A DNA stretch of 64,000 nt. It comes from Phycisphaeraceae bacterium (GTDB lineage Bacteria; Planctomycetota; Phycisphaerae; Phycisphaerales; SM1A02). Of this stretch, positions 1-8,678 are shown piece after piece; the first letter of the stretch is position 1, and each line of letters starts with the position of its first letter. The DNA lies in assembly GCA_019636755.1 (NCBI GenBank), contig JAHBWZ010000009.1, positions 89,331-153,330 of the forward strand, read 5' to 3'. Below the pieces are notes generated by a model. That model saw only the letters and a list, made by a program, of their open reading frames with translations, searched no databases and had not been told where the DNA came from. The position numbers were made by a program, and so were the translations under genes.

Positions 1-450
1 CCCTCCTGCGCGGTGGGTGAGCCGCGCAAGAGTTACATCGGCGAACGCCGGTTCCCGCTGATCATGCAGAACGTCCACCGGTATGTCTTCTACCCGGCGG
101 CCGCGTTCGTCATCGTGCTGGCGTGGGATGCGATCCAGGCGACACGGTTCGTCCAGGAGGACGGCACCACGCGGTTCGGCATCGGGCTCGGCACGGTGGT
201 CCTGGCCCTCAATGCCTTCCTGCTGGGCGGATACACGTTCGGCTGCCACTGCGCCCGGCACCAGATCGGCGGCTACCTGAACTCGCTGGCGCGCCGGCCG
301 ATCCGCGCGAAGTGCTACGGCTGCGTCAGCGCGCTGAACCGTCGCCACATGACCTGGGCGTGGATCAGCCTCTTCTGGGTCGCGCTCACCGATGTCTACG
401 TCCGACTCGTCGCCCAGGACATCATCACCGACCCGAGGATCCTCTTCTGA
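1..450 (+). CDS. Succinate dehydrogenase membrane anchor subunit (5' partial)
   Basis: This frame is open from the window edge, so the true start lies upstream; the GTG at 13 is only the first possible internal start. The product has three hydrophobic stretches (about residues 25-43, 56-76 and 114-135 counted from 13), as expected for the heme/quinone-binding anchor of complex II. Between helices 2 and 3 lies a segment with GYTFGCHCARHQIGG, which resembles the Cys/His-containing loop of the actinobacterial Sdh1-type anchor (recalled from the family, not searched). Its TGA overlaps the ATG of the flavoprotein gene by one base, so the two are translationally coupled. It would anchor the SdhA/SdhB catalytic subunits in the cytoplasmic membrane and pass electrons to quinone. 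Context makes the assignment quite safe; the exact subclass is inference. Confidence 0.8.
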   Translation, partial: PSCAVGEPRKSYIGERRFPLIMQNVHRYVFYPAAAFVIVLAWDAIQATRFVQEDGTTRFGIGLGTVVLALNAFLLGGYTFGCHCARHQIGGYLNSLARRPIRAKCYGCVSALNRRHMTWAWISLFWVALTDVYVRLVAQDIITDPRILF

Positions 451-2267
451 TGAGCGCGGTGGAGTACAGAACGGTCGAACATGACGTCCTGGTCATCGGG
501 GCCGGCGGGGCCGGACTCCGGGCGGCCATCGAGGCGTCCGGGCGCGGAACCTCGGTCGGTGTCGTGTGCAAATCCCTGCTCGGCAAGGCGCACACCGTGA
601 TGGCGGAAGGCGGCCTGGCGGCGGCCATGGCGAACGTCGACGACCGCGACAGCTGGCGCGTGCACTTCGCCGACACCATGCGCGGCGGCCAGTACCTCAA
701 CAACTGGACGATGGCGCGCCTGCATGCACAGCAGGCCCCCGACCGCGTGCGGGAACTGGAGGCCTGGGGTGCGCTGTTCGACCGGACGCGCGACGGCCGG
801 ATCCTCCAGCGGAACTTCGGCGGACACAAGTACCCGCGCCTGGCGCACGTCGGCGACCGGACCGGGCTGGAGATGATCCGGACACTCCAGGACCACGGCA
901 TCCACCAGGGCATCACGTTCCACATGGAGTGCACGGTCGTCGAACTGCTGAAGGACGGCGGCCGGATCGCCGGCGCGGTCGGCTACGACCGGGAGCGTGG
1001 AAGGTTCATCGTCTGGCGGGCACCGGCGGTGATCCTGGCCACTGGCGGCATCGGGCGCGCGTACGCGATCACGTCGAACAGCTGGGAGTACACGGGCGAC
1101 GGCCACGCGCTGGCGTACCGCGCGGGCGCGGACCTCAAGGACATGGAGTTCGTGCAGTTCCATCCCACCGGGATGGTCTGGCCGCCGTCGGTGCGCGGCA
1201 TCCTGGTCACCGAGGGTGTCCGGGGCGAGGGCGGCGTGCTTCGCAACCGGGAAGGCCGCCGCTTCATGTTCGATGACATCCCCGATCTCTACCGGAACCA
1301 GACCGCGAGCGATCCGGAGGAGGGCTGGCGCTACGTCACCGGCGATCGCAACGCGAACCGCCCGCCGGAACTGCTGACGCGCGACCACGTGGCGCGGTGC
1401 ATCGTGCGGGAGATCCGCGAGGGCCGCGGCAGCCCGCACGGCGGCGTCTTCCTGGACATCGCCTGGATCCGGGAGAAGATCCCGGACGCCGCGGAGCACA
1501 TCCGGAAGAAACTGCCGAGCATGTATCACCAGTTCAAGGAACTGGCGGGCGTCGACATCACGAAGGAGCCGATGGAGGTCGGACCGACCACGCACTACGT
1601 GATGGGCGGCGTGGACGTCGACGGCGAGACGCAGATGACATCGGTGCCCGGGCTCTTCGCCGCCGGCGAGGTCGCGGCGGGACTGCACGGCGCCAACCGG
1701 CTGGGCGGGAACTCGCTCTCCGACCTGCTCGTCTTCGGCAAGCTTGCCGGGGAGCATGCCGCGGCGTGGGCGAAGGCGCATGCGTCACCGGCCATCGACC
1801 AGGGCCAGGTCGACGCCGCCCACGCGACGGCGCTCGCGCCGCTCGAGCGGCAGAGCGGCGAGAATCCGTACACGATCCAGCACGATCTCCAGGCGATGAT
1901 GCAGGACAAGGTCGGGATCGTCCGCACGGAGCGCGAGATGACCCAGGCGATCGACGCGATCGCGACCCTGACCGCCCGGAGCGCGCGGGCGAAGGCGGAC
2001 GGACACCGCGAATACAACCCGGGCTGGCACACTGCACAGGACCTGCGCAATCTCCTGACGGTCTCCGAAGCGGTTGCGCGGGCGGCGCTGGACCGGCGCG
2101 AGAGCCGCGGCGCCCACTTCCGCGAGGACTGCCCGGAAAAGGACGCCGGCCACGGGAAGCACAACACGATCGTGCGACAGGGCGCCGACGGCTCGATGCA
2201 CATCGAACGACGACCGATTCCTCCGATGCCGGAGGACCTGGCCGACATCATCAGGGAGATGGCGTGA
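450..2267 (+). CDS. sdhA: Succinate dehydrogenase/fumarate reductase flavoprotein subunit
   Basis: A 605-residue protein that oxidises succinate to fumarate with covalent FAD. The N-terminus has the dinucleotide-binding motif GAGGAG (residues 17-22). H48 in KAHTVMAEGG is at the position of the FAD-linked histidine. DMEFVQFHPTG and HGANRLGGNSLSDLL, the substrate and FAD-binding signatures of the family, follow in the expected order, and a C-terminal helical domain completes the normal length. The start at 450 overlaps the stop of the anchor gene (TGATG), and its own TGA overlaps the ATG of sdhB in the same way. The frame stays open upstream to 123, but that extension only shadows the anchor gene. 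The gene order anchor-A-B matches the Sdh1 type of actinobacteria. Confidence 0.95.
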   Translation: MSAVEYRTVEHDVLVIGAGGAGLRAAIEASGRGTSVGVVCKSLLGKAHTVMAEGGLAAAMANVDDRDSWRVHFADTMRGGQYLNNWTMARLHAQQAPDRVRELEAWGALFDRTRDGRILQRNFGGHKYPRLAHVGDRTGLEMIRTLQDHGIHQGITFHMECTVVELLKDGGRIAGAVGYDRERGRFIVWRAPAVILATGGIGRAYAITSNSWEYTGDGHALAYRAGADLKDMEFVQFHPTGMVWPPSVRGILVTEGVRGEGGVLRNREGRRFMFDDIPDLYRNQTASDPEEGWRYVTGDRNANRPPELLTRDHVARCIVREIREGRGSPHGGVFLDIAWIREKIPDAAEHIRKKLPSMYHQFKELAGVDITKEPMEVGPTTHYVMGGVDVDGETQMTSVPGLFAAGEVAAGLHGANRLGGNSLSDLLVFGKLAGEHAAAWAKAHASPAIDQGQVDAAHATALAPLERQSGENPYTIQHDLQAMMQDKVGIVRTEREMTQAIDAIATLTARSARAKADGHREYNPGWHTAQDLRNLLTVSEAVARAALDRRESRGAHFREDCPEKDAGHGKHNTIVRQGADGSMHIERRPIPPMPEDLADIIREMA

Positions 2268-3088
2268 TGACCGAGGCGCGCGACGCGACCTTCCGGATCT
2301 GGCGGGGCGATCACGCGACCGGCGCCTTCCGGGACTACCGGACGCGGGTCACGCACGGCATGGTCGTCCTGGACGCCGTGCACCAGGTGCAGTCGGAGTC
2401 CGCGCCGGACCTTGCCTGCCGCTGGAACTGCAAGGCAGGCAAGTGCGGGTCGTGTTCCGCCGAGATCAACGGCCGTCCGCGGCTCATGTGCATGACGCGG
2501 CTGGAGACGCTGGATCTGGATCAGCCGGTGACGGTCGAGCCGCTCCGCGCCTTCCCGAGCATCCGCGACCTCGTCACCGACGTGTCATGGAACTTCCGGG
2601 TCAAGGCGAAGATCCCGCCCTTCCGGCCACGGACACCCGACGCGCCGGACGGGACATGGCGGATCGACCAGGCGGACGTGGAGCGCGTGCAGGAGTTCCG
2701 CAAGTGCATCGAGTGCTTCCTCTGCCAGGACGTGTGCCACGTCCTGCGGGACCATCACAAGCACGATGAGTTCGCGGGCCCCCGTCACTTCGTCTACCAG
2801 GCGGCGCTGGACATGCACCCGCTGGACGTGGAGGAGCGCCTCCGCCAGGTGAAGGACGAGAACGGCATCGGCTACTGCAACATCACCAGGTGCTGCACGA
2901 AGGTCTGCCCGGAGCACATCGCGATCACCGACAACGCGATCATCCCCCTGAAGGAGCGCGTGGTCGACGAGTTCTACGACCCCCTGACCCGGCTCTTCCG
3001 GATCTTCCGGGCGAAGCGCAAGTCCGATCGCATGGACGGACGCCCCGAACCTGACGCCAGCGCGCTTCCACCGAAGGGTGCCCCATGA
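2267..3088 (+). CDS. sdhB: Succinate dehydrogenase iron-sulfur subunit
   Basis: A 273-residue electron-transfer subunit between the flavin of SdhA and the membrane quinone site. A plant-type [2Fe-2S] motif is formed by C55, C60, C63 and C75 (WNCKAGKCGSC...MC). A ferredoxin-like motif CIECFLCQDVC begins near residue 147, and a second Cys set, CNITRCCTKVCP, lies near residues 204-215; together these carry the 4Fe and 3Fe centres. The ATG at 2267 overlaps the sdhA stop by one base, and the open frame upstream of it is only a shadow of sdhA. The stop overlaps the next gene by four bases (ATGA), so all four genes appear to form one transcript. The length is slightly above the proteobacterial norm, as in actinobacterial Sdh1 B subunits. 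Confidence 0.94.
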   Translation: MTEARDATFRIWRGDHATGAFRDYRTRVTHGMVVLDAVHQVQSESAPDLACRWNCKAGKCGSCSAEINGRPRLMCMTRLETLDLDQPVTVEPLRAFPSIRDLVTDVSWNFRVKAKIPPFRPRTPDAPDGTWRIDQADVERVQEFRKCIECFLCQDVCHVLRDHHKHDEFAGPRHFVYQAALDMHPLDVEERLRQVKDENGIGYCNITRCCTKVCPEHIAITDNAIIPLKERVVDEFYDPLTRLFRIFRAKRKSDRMDGRPEPDASALPPKGAP

Positions 3089-3654
3089 CCACGCCCGACC
3101 CCTCCGCCGGAACGTCCTCCGCCGCCCCGCCGCTCCGCCGGATCCGGCCCGAAGCGATCCCGCGGGCGCTCACCAAGGCGGAGCGCTATCGCCTGCTCAA
3201 CGAGCCTCGCACGGCGGAGAGCATCTGCCGCGACATCCTTGCGGTTGCGCCGGACAATCAGGAGGCGACGGCGACGCTGCTGCTCGCCATCACCGATCAG
3301 TTCCGCCATGGCTGGACCAGCCTGGCCGATGCAGAGCGCGTCCTGCGCGCTCTGCGCGACACCTACGCACGGCACTACTACCTCGGCGTCGCCCTGGAGC
3401 GGTGGGCCAAGGCGCTGCTGGATGACCCCGCCCAGCGGCGTGCGGCCGCGGGGTTCTTCAGTGCCGCCATGCGCTCCTATGACCGCGCCCATGCGCTCGC
3501 GACGGCGGGCAACGACGACGCGGTGCTCCGCTGGAACACCTGCGTGCGGATCATGGAACGCAATCACCTGGAGTTCGCGCCTGGCGAAGCCGCCATGGAT
3601 CTCGAACTGGAGGGATTCGAGGACGAGGTTCCCCCGCGTGCACCGTTCGGCTGA
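3085..3654 (+). CDS. Hypothetical TPR-like helical protein of the sdh operon
   Basis: A 189-residue soluble protein with no signal peptide or membrane segment. After a disordered Pro/Ala-rich start (residues 1-28) it is almost entirely helical, with alternating Ala/Leu and charged residues. ERYRLLNEPRTAESICRDIL and the following YYLGVALERWAKALLDD stretch look like tetratricopeptide-type helix pairs. The tail is acidic (DLELEGFEDEVPP). Its ATG overlaps the sdhB stop by four bases, so it is probably translated with complex II and could act in its assembly or regulation. That role rests on position only, and no known assembly factor (SdhE, SdhAF) is recognisable. It ends 8 bp before the convergent FG-GAP gene. 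Confidence 0.75.
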   Translation: MTTPDPSAGTSSAAPPLRRIRPEAIPRALTKAERYRLLNEPRTAESICRDILAVAPDNQEATATLLLAITDQFRHGWTSLADAERVLRALRDTYARHYYLGVALERWAKALLDDPAQRRAAAGFFSAAMRSYDRAHALATAGNDDAVLRWNTCVRIMERNHLEFAPGEAAMDLELEGFEDEVPPRAPFG

Positions 3655-3662
3655 GCGGCGGA

Positions 3663-5009
3663 TCAGCCCCAGAAACTCAGCAGGATGACCAGGTCGGCGA
3701 AGTCGACCACAAGGTCGTGGTTGAGATCGCCGGTGCATCCGCCCGACGGCAGACAGGCGCCCCAGTTCCCGATGAGGATCAGGAGGTCGGCGAAGTCGAC
3801 GGAACCGCTGCCGTCCAGATCCGGTCCCGCCGGCTCCGTCACGGTGGAACGGTTGCGGATCAGCGAGATCGAGCCGACGTCGCGTGCATTCGCGGTCACG
3901 ATGTCCGGACGCCCGTTGCCGGTCACGTCCGCCGCGATCACGGACGCGCTGCTGCTGGTCCCCTCGCCGATCGGCAGGAGGTAACTGCCGACGAACGTGC
4001 CGTCACCCCAGTTCATGAGGACGGTTACCGAGCCGCCGTTCTGGACGTTCGCCATGATGAGATCGCTGGCGCCGTCGCCGTCGATGTCCGCAGCCGTCAA
4101 CGAGTGCGGCGCGCTGCCGTGTCCGGGGTAGCCGACGGGTGCCGCGAAGACGGGCCGGCCGAAGGCGTCCACACCATCGTTGCGCAGCACCCACGCCGTG
4201 TTGCTCCCGAAGTCCGCCACCGCCAGGTCGAGACGGCCTGAGCCGCTCAGATCCGCGGCGACGACGTCGCGCGGCTGCACGCCCACCGGAACGGCGGGGA
4301 TCGGCTGGAATGTTCCGTCGCCGATGCCGAGCAGAAGGCTGAGCGTCGCCGATGTCCGGTTTACCGCCACCAGGTCCAGGATGCCGTCACCATCCAGATC
4401 GGCACCGATGACTTCGCGCGAATCGGCCCCGACCGCGTACGACCCGGCCGGCACGAACCCTGCCCAGTCGCCGAAGGGCCCGTCCACGTTCCGCAGCACG
4501 ACCAGCGGTCCGGTGCCCGTCCCACGATGCGTGACCGCGAGATCCGGGCGACCGTCGCCGTCGAAATCACCGGCGGTCATACCCGTCGGGCGCTCCGCAA
4601 CCGGGAACTGAAGCGGCGCGGCAAACGCCATCCCGCCCTGATTCCGCAGCACGGAGATGGTGTGGTCGCCCTCGTTCGCGGTGACGAAGTCCGGCCGGCC
4701 GTCGCTGTCGCAGTCGGCGATGACGAGCGTGCGCGGCGTCGGCTCCCCGCCGCGCGGAGCGACCGGCCAACTGACCGGGGGCAGGAAAAGACCTTTCCCG
4801 CTGTTGCGAAGGACCGCCACGTCATGCGATTCGCGGTTGGCGCTGGCAAGGTCCAGCCAGCCGTCCCCGTCCAGATCCGCCGCACGCACGGACGACGACA
4901 CCAGGCCCACGATGTGCACCTCCGGCGCATCGAACGCGACACCGGCGCACGTTGAACCCGCCGTCCCTGCAAGCGCAGCCGCCGCAGCGGCCCACTGTGC
5001 TCTCTTCAT
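3663..5009 (-). CDS. Secreted FG-GAP/VCBS repeat protein with C-terminal dockerin-like pair
   Basis: A 448-residue exported protein. The signal peptide (MKRAQWAAAAAALAGTAGS, cleavage near residue 23) is preceded by a purine-rich GGAGAGG Shine-Dalgarno. At least seven calcium-binding repeats recur about every 50 residues (DLDGDGWLDLA, DCDSDGRPDFV, DFDGDGRPDLA, DLDGDGILDLV, DLSGSGRLDLA, DIDGDGASDLI, DVTGNGRPDIV), which predicts an integrin-like beta-propeller. The C-terminus has two EF-hand-like dockerin half-repeats, DLDGSGSVDFADLLIL and DLNHDLVVDFADLVIL, each followed by a short aromatic end (NWG, SFWG). Such tails are common in Phycisphaerae secreted proteins. It probably acts at the cell surface or is released; its ligand is unknown. 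Unlike its neighbours to the right, this reading frame is undamaged. Confidence 0.85.
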   Translation of the reverse strand: MKRAQWAAAAAALAGTAGSTCAGVAFDAPEVHIVGLVSSSVRAADLDGDGWLDLASANRESHDVAVLRNSGKGLFLPPVSWPVAPRGGEPTPRTLVIADCDSDGRPDFVTANEGDHTISVLRNQGGMAFAAPLQFPVAERPTGMTAGDFDGDGRPDLAVTHRGTGTGPLVVLRNVDGPFGDWAGFVPAGSYAVGADSREVIGADLDGDGILDLVAVNRTSATLSLLLGIGDGTFQPIPAVPVGVQPRDVVAADLSGSGRLDLAVADFGSNTAWVLRNDGVDAFGRPVFAAPVGYPGHGSAPHSLTAADIDGDGASDLIMANVQNGGSVTVLMNWGDGTFVGSYLLPIGEGTSSSASVIAADVTGNGRPDIVTANARDVGSISLIRNRSTVTEPAGPDLDGSGSVDFADLLILIGNWGACLPSGGCTGDLNHDLVVDFADLVILLSFWG

Positions 5010-5439
5010 GGCTGACCTCTCCCCGGCGCGATCACGCGAGGTGATCCGACGGGGACCGGGCGGTCAGGCCCGGTCTCTCTCTCTGTCTCGAACGGCTTCC
5101 CCAGGGGAAGCCCGGCCGGTCGGCTGCCGAGCGGCTGACCGACAGGGATACCAGAACGCGGACCCCGGGTCAATGGGTTGCCGGGGAGGTGGGTCATGGT
5201 GGGTGGCCCTGCAGTCACCGGTTGACCCCTGCCTGACTGTCACGCCGTCGCCAGGTGACCCCGCCGGCAGGAGTCGGAACGATGGACAGTGGGCCTCTCT
5301 GGGCGGTCCTCGCCGGGCAGGTGCTCGAGATCTGCGGTGGGCGCGAGCACCGGCCCGCGCGGCCATGCCGCAGGCGATCAGGCGCGCACCCGAGGCCAGT
5401 GCAGGGCGCATCCACGCCGTCCCTGGCATGCCCGGGGAC

Positions 5440-5497
5440 GAATGCGAGTACGAGCAGGAGAACGAGTAGGAGTAGGAGTAGGAGCAGGAGTACGAGC
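5440..5497. repeat. Degenerate GAGNAG hexamer tandem run
   Basis: About nine to ten imperfect units of the type GAGTAG/GAGCAG/GAGAAC follow one another, three of them (GAGTAG) perfect. A period of six keeps frame on either strand. The minus strand reads as a Leu/Val-rich stretch, but no coding sequence can be supported around it. Confidence 0.7.
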
Positions 5498-5517
5498 GGG
5501 AATGCCGCGACCTGATC

Positions 5518-5789
5518 GCGCACGCCAATGGGGGCTGTCGCCCCCCTTGGCATGCGTCAGCCCGCCGAGTGACGGCCGGCTCGCTGCAACGGCCGGCGCG
5601 TGAGCCTCCACTCGAACGCCCCCGTCACGCGCCGGACGCCCGCGTGCTGCTCAAGCCAGCGGTTGCCGCGCGGGAGTGCCTGTCCCACGTCCGGCCCACG
5701 TCCGGCAAGCACGACCCGCGCGCGTTCAGCCCCGAAGGGGCGGTGGTCGGTAGCCACGAGTGAAGCGAAGCGGAACTCGTGGAAAGCTC
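5518..5789 (+). repeat. Family B dispersed repeat, 272-bp copy 1
   Basis: This copy is identical base for base to 5898-6169, at an offset of 380 bp. It begins with the palindromic core GCGCACGCCAA...TTGGCATGCG, whose arms enclose a GGGGGC-TGTC-GCCCCC hairpin. It ends in AACTCGTGGAAAGCTC. The segment just right of it (about 5790-5850, with CCCTCCCCCGCGAGGGGGAG) recurs inverted near 63.75-63.85 kb. Confidence 0.95.
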
Positions 5790-5897
5790 GCAAGAAACAA
5801 CCCTCCCCCGCGAGGGGGAGCGGAATCGCACGACGTCGATCGCCTCCGCCTCCAAGGACACGGACTCAGCGACCCGGCCTCTGTCTATGTTCTGAAA

Positions 5898-6169
5898 GCG
5901 CACGCCAATGGGGGCTGTCGCCCCCCTTGGCATGCGTCAGCCCGCCGAGTGACGGCCGGCTCGCTGCAACGGCCGGCGCGTGAGCCTCCACTCGAACGCC
6001 CCCGTCACGCGCCGGACGCCCGCGTGCTGCTCAAGCCAGCGGTTGCCGCGCGGGAGTGCCTGTCCCACGTCCGGCCCACGTCCGGCAAGCACGACCCGCG
6101 CGCGTTCAGCCCCGAAGGGGCGGTGGTCGGTAGCCACGAGTGAAGCGAAGCGGAACTCGTGGAAAGCTC
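5898..6169 (+). repeat. Family B dispersed repeat, 272-bp copy 2
   Basis: An exact second copy of 5518-5789. Perfect identity over 272 bp in non-coding DNA implies a very recent duplication or gene conversion. The sequences on either side differ, although both are followed by related GCCTCCAAG...CAGACTCAGC text, so the duplicated unit is about 380 bp including a spacer. Confidence 0.95.
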
Positions 6170-6218
6170 CGCCTCCAAGTGCACAGACTCAGCCGCCTGG
6201 CTTTCTGTCTTCGCTCTG

Positions 6219-6600
6219 AAAGCGCACGCCAAGGGGGGCTGTCGCCCCCCTTGAACCCCCCTGGCGAGGTGACGCGTCCTGTCGCTCGGGCGCCGTGGCA
6301 TCGCCTCCCGTGGCATCGCCGTCCTCAGCGATGCCACGATGGGTGATGACTCCGCGAGCGTCGGCGGCCGGGCTGCTGCGCGCGGGTCATGCCGAGGCAC
6401 GCAGATGAGGATCCTGGGAGCGGCGACCCGCAGGCTCCGGTTCACCGTGCAGGAGCCTGACGACAGCAAGGGGGGTTCAAGGGGGGCGGAGCCCCCATTG
6501 GCGTGCGCGATCAGGGCGCGCAGTGACACCCGCGTGCTGCTCAAGCCAGCGGCTGCCGCGCGGGAGTGCCTGTCCCACGTCCGTCCCACGTCCGGCCCCG
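6219..6600. repeat. Degenerate family B repeat pieces
   Basis: At 6219-6250 the family B palindrome appears with perfect arms (CCAAGGGGGGC-TGTC-GCCCCCCTTG). From about 6465 a reverse-orientation hairpin (GGGGGGCGGAGCCCCC) is followed by about 100 bp matching the inner part of the 272-bp unit (CGTGCTGCTCAAGCCAGCGG through GTCCCACGTCC), with a few substitutions. Confidence 0.75.
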
Positions 6601-6661
6601 AAAAAAATCTCAGATTCTGAGCAGAATCGCCACCGGATCGGCATATCTGTCTCTGGCGGGG

Positions 6662-6701
6662 TCCGGGGGTCCGGGGGTCCGGGGGTCCGGGGGTCCGGGG
6701 G
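6662..6701. repeat. TCCGGGGG octamer tandem repeat, 5 copies
   Basis: Five perfect head-to-tail copies of TCCGGGGG. It lies in non-coding DNA about 145 bp upstream of the HAF-type start at 6846. The minus strand would read as a Pro/Gly collagen-like peptide, but no gene context supports that. Confidence 0.9.
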
Positions 6702-6845
6702 TCGGGCATGGTTGTCGTGCCCGGGATGGCAGGTGGCGGCATCATCGATCGCGCCCGGCATCGGGCCGACGCGCGGAGCGCCCGATCCCGGCGGTCGGGA
6801 ACGGGCAGAAGAACAGCGAGGCACCGTTTCACGGAGTCTTCATCC

Positions 6846-8545
6846 ATGACAGCACAGACGGACCTGACTGACCACCGGGCGCGCCGACGGGCGCGCAGCA
6901 CCGCGATCCGCGATCCGCGATCCGCGATCCGCGATCCGCGATCCGCGATCCGCGATCCGCGATCCGCGATCCGCGATCCGCGATCCGAATTCTACTGGCT
7001 GCCGGACTGACCACCATGGTCCCCGTCCTCGCGCTCTCGCGGGCCGATGAGCCGGACTGCGGACCGGCGTGCGATCGACCCGGGTACGCCATCGTGGACC
7101 TGGGGCCGCTGAATGAACAGAACGATCCCATGTCTCCCCTTCCCTTCTCACCGGAGGCTGAACGCACCGGTCGCTTCGGCATCAACGCGCACGGCCAGGT
7201 GGCGTTCACGCGCCGGATCGATGAGGCGCATCGCCCGTACATCTGGCTTCCGCGTCCGGCGCATGGACTGTCGGCCGGCGTCCACGCCCTGGTCGATCTC
7301 TTCCCGCAGTTCGACTTCGGGGATCACGCCAGCGCGGTGGACATCAGCGACAACGGATCTGTCGCCAGTGCCGCGCGGGATCGGGCACGGGGCCATACAT
7401 CACCCGTGACAGCGCGTACATCGCCGACCTCTCCGGTCGATGGTGACACACGCGCGCGGGTGATCGATGGACTGTCCTCGGGCGCGTGCGAGGAAGGCGG
7501 CGGCTGAGCCGCGGCGTCGCGGTCGTCGACGACGGCTCGGTCCCCGTCATGGTCATGGGAGGCGGGGGCGTCTGGCCAGCGCCTTCGGAAGTCTACTTCT
7601 CATCCGACACCTGGTGACTGACCGACTGCCCACGCCGACGGTGACCGCACTGACCGGCACGGGTTCCCAGCGAGCCTGGGCGTTCGATATCGATCGCGTT
7701 ATGGCAGTATGAACTCGCCGCCGCGGAGATCGCGATCCCAGGGTCGGGCACTGTGGCGTGACGATCACCTATTACTGCGAGGTGGAGGATGTGCCGGCCC
7801 GGATTCGTAGCCGCGGCCGCGGGTTCGCCCCCACGATCTCGGCGCTCTGGTGACTTTCGGCACGACGTCCCAGAGGACGTGCGGCTTCGGTCGCGGCGTG
7901 GATCGCGGCGGGACGGTGGTGGGGTAGCGCGCCACCCTGCCCGACCCGCCGTCGTCGCCGGACTGCGACCTCAACGCGCTGCTGTGGGGACCCTGCGACA
8001 ACGGCGCTTACACGAATCTGCATCTCGTGCTCGGGGACTGTGCCGGTTCTCCCCGCCGAGTCGATCAACACCAAGCGCGCCCAGGCGCGCATCGTCGGGT
8101 GGGATCCGCTGAGGACAGCATCCCTGCTCTGGGTCGAGCACGAGACGCTCGACGGCTGGCAGGGGTTACCGGCTCCAGGTGGACACGCACCCGGTGTATC
8201 CGGGCATCGTCGACGCCGGCACCTGTCCGGGCTGGACGCGGCGAAGCGTACGACGTCAACGACGCCGGCTGGATCACCGGCTGGGGCATCCGGACGATCG
8301 GCGAGGTCAGCCAGCCGCATGCCTTCGTGCTGGTGCCGACGAGCTGTCCTGCCGACCTGATCAGGGACGGCAGGTCGATTTCCCTGACCTGCTGATCCTG
8401 CCTGTGTTTTTACTTCTGACGCATCGTGCGCACACCGACGGGACCATGCGAACTGCCATGGATGGAACTCTGCCCGGCGACCTGACGGCAACGGCGTGGT
8501 CGAGCTTCCTGACCTGGCCGTTCCTGCTCGTACTGGGGTCTCGTG
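6846..8545 (+). pseudogene. HAF-type secreted repeat protein with dockerin end, multiply frameshifted
   Basis: A GGAG at 6833-6836 precedes ATG 6846 (MTAQTDLTDHRARRRARS). That frame runs through twelve 7-bp repeats and stops at 7010. The signal peptide ILLAAGLTTMVPVLALSRA and the mature start GYAIVDLGPL lie in the next frame (ATG 7016). HAF-like elements follow: FGINAHGQVAF, PYIWLP, AVDISDNGSV, then near 8.25 kb YDVNDAGWITGWGI and PHAFVLVP in another frame. A broken dockerin pair (CPADL.RDG and VDFPDLLIL at 8345-8400; GDL.GNGVVELPDL at about 8475-8520) marks the original end. At least four frameshifts are needed to rebuild it. The paralogue at 15.27-17.01 kb on the minus strand has the same order. 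The gene is probably dead, or the consensus is poor here. Confidence 0.75.
6902..6985 (+). repeat. CGCGATC heptamer tandem repeat, 12 perfect copies
   Basis: Twelve exact CGCGATC units, each with one GATC site, lie between start codon 6846 and the signal peptide of the HAF-type gene. Seven is not a multiple of three, so each unit gained or lost changes frame. With 12 copies the ATG frame ends at 7010; 13 copies would join it to the signal peptide. Confidence 0.95.
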
Positions 8546-8678
8546 CTGCAATCTTGCCAGGGCACCGCAGGATGTCCAGGACCGCTTCACGCGGTCTGGG
8601 TGGGATCACTGCACTGGGTTTCGCCTGCCTCGAACTGGTGGCCGGGCAATCAGTAAGCAAGAGGAAAGCGGGAGACCC

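Larger units (their letters stand above)
5010..6845. other. Repeat-rich intergenic region without credible genes
   Basis: No ORF here looks like a protein; those present are shadows of repeats. From left to right it holds a TC-rich stretch (5068-5088), a GAGNAG hexamer run (about 5440-5497), two perfect 272-bp copies of repeat family B (5518-5789 and 5898-6169), degenerate family B pieces (about 6180-6260 and an inverted one at about 6460-6600), an AT-rich patch (6600-6630) and five TCCGGGGG octamers (6662-6701). The hexamer run can be read on the minus strand as a poly-Leu segment, but no gene follows it. Confidence 0.7.

Noticed and set aside
396..1781. Long antisense ORF over sdhA, and similar long antisense ORFs over rny, metG, comEC and argS
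   Set aside because: These are shadows caused by high GC at third codon positions; they are His/Arg/Asp-rich, without domains, and lie on well-supported genes.
5215..5553. Minus-strand ORF with a poly-Leu signal-peptide-like stretch
   Set aside because: The hydrophobic stretch is only the hexamer run read in one frame; the rest overlaps the family B repeat and has no protein-like continuation.
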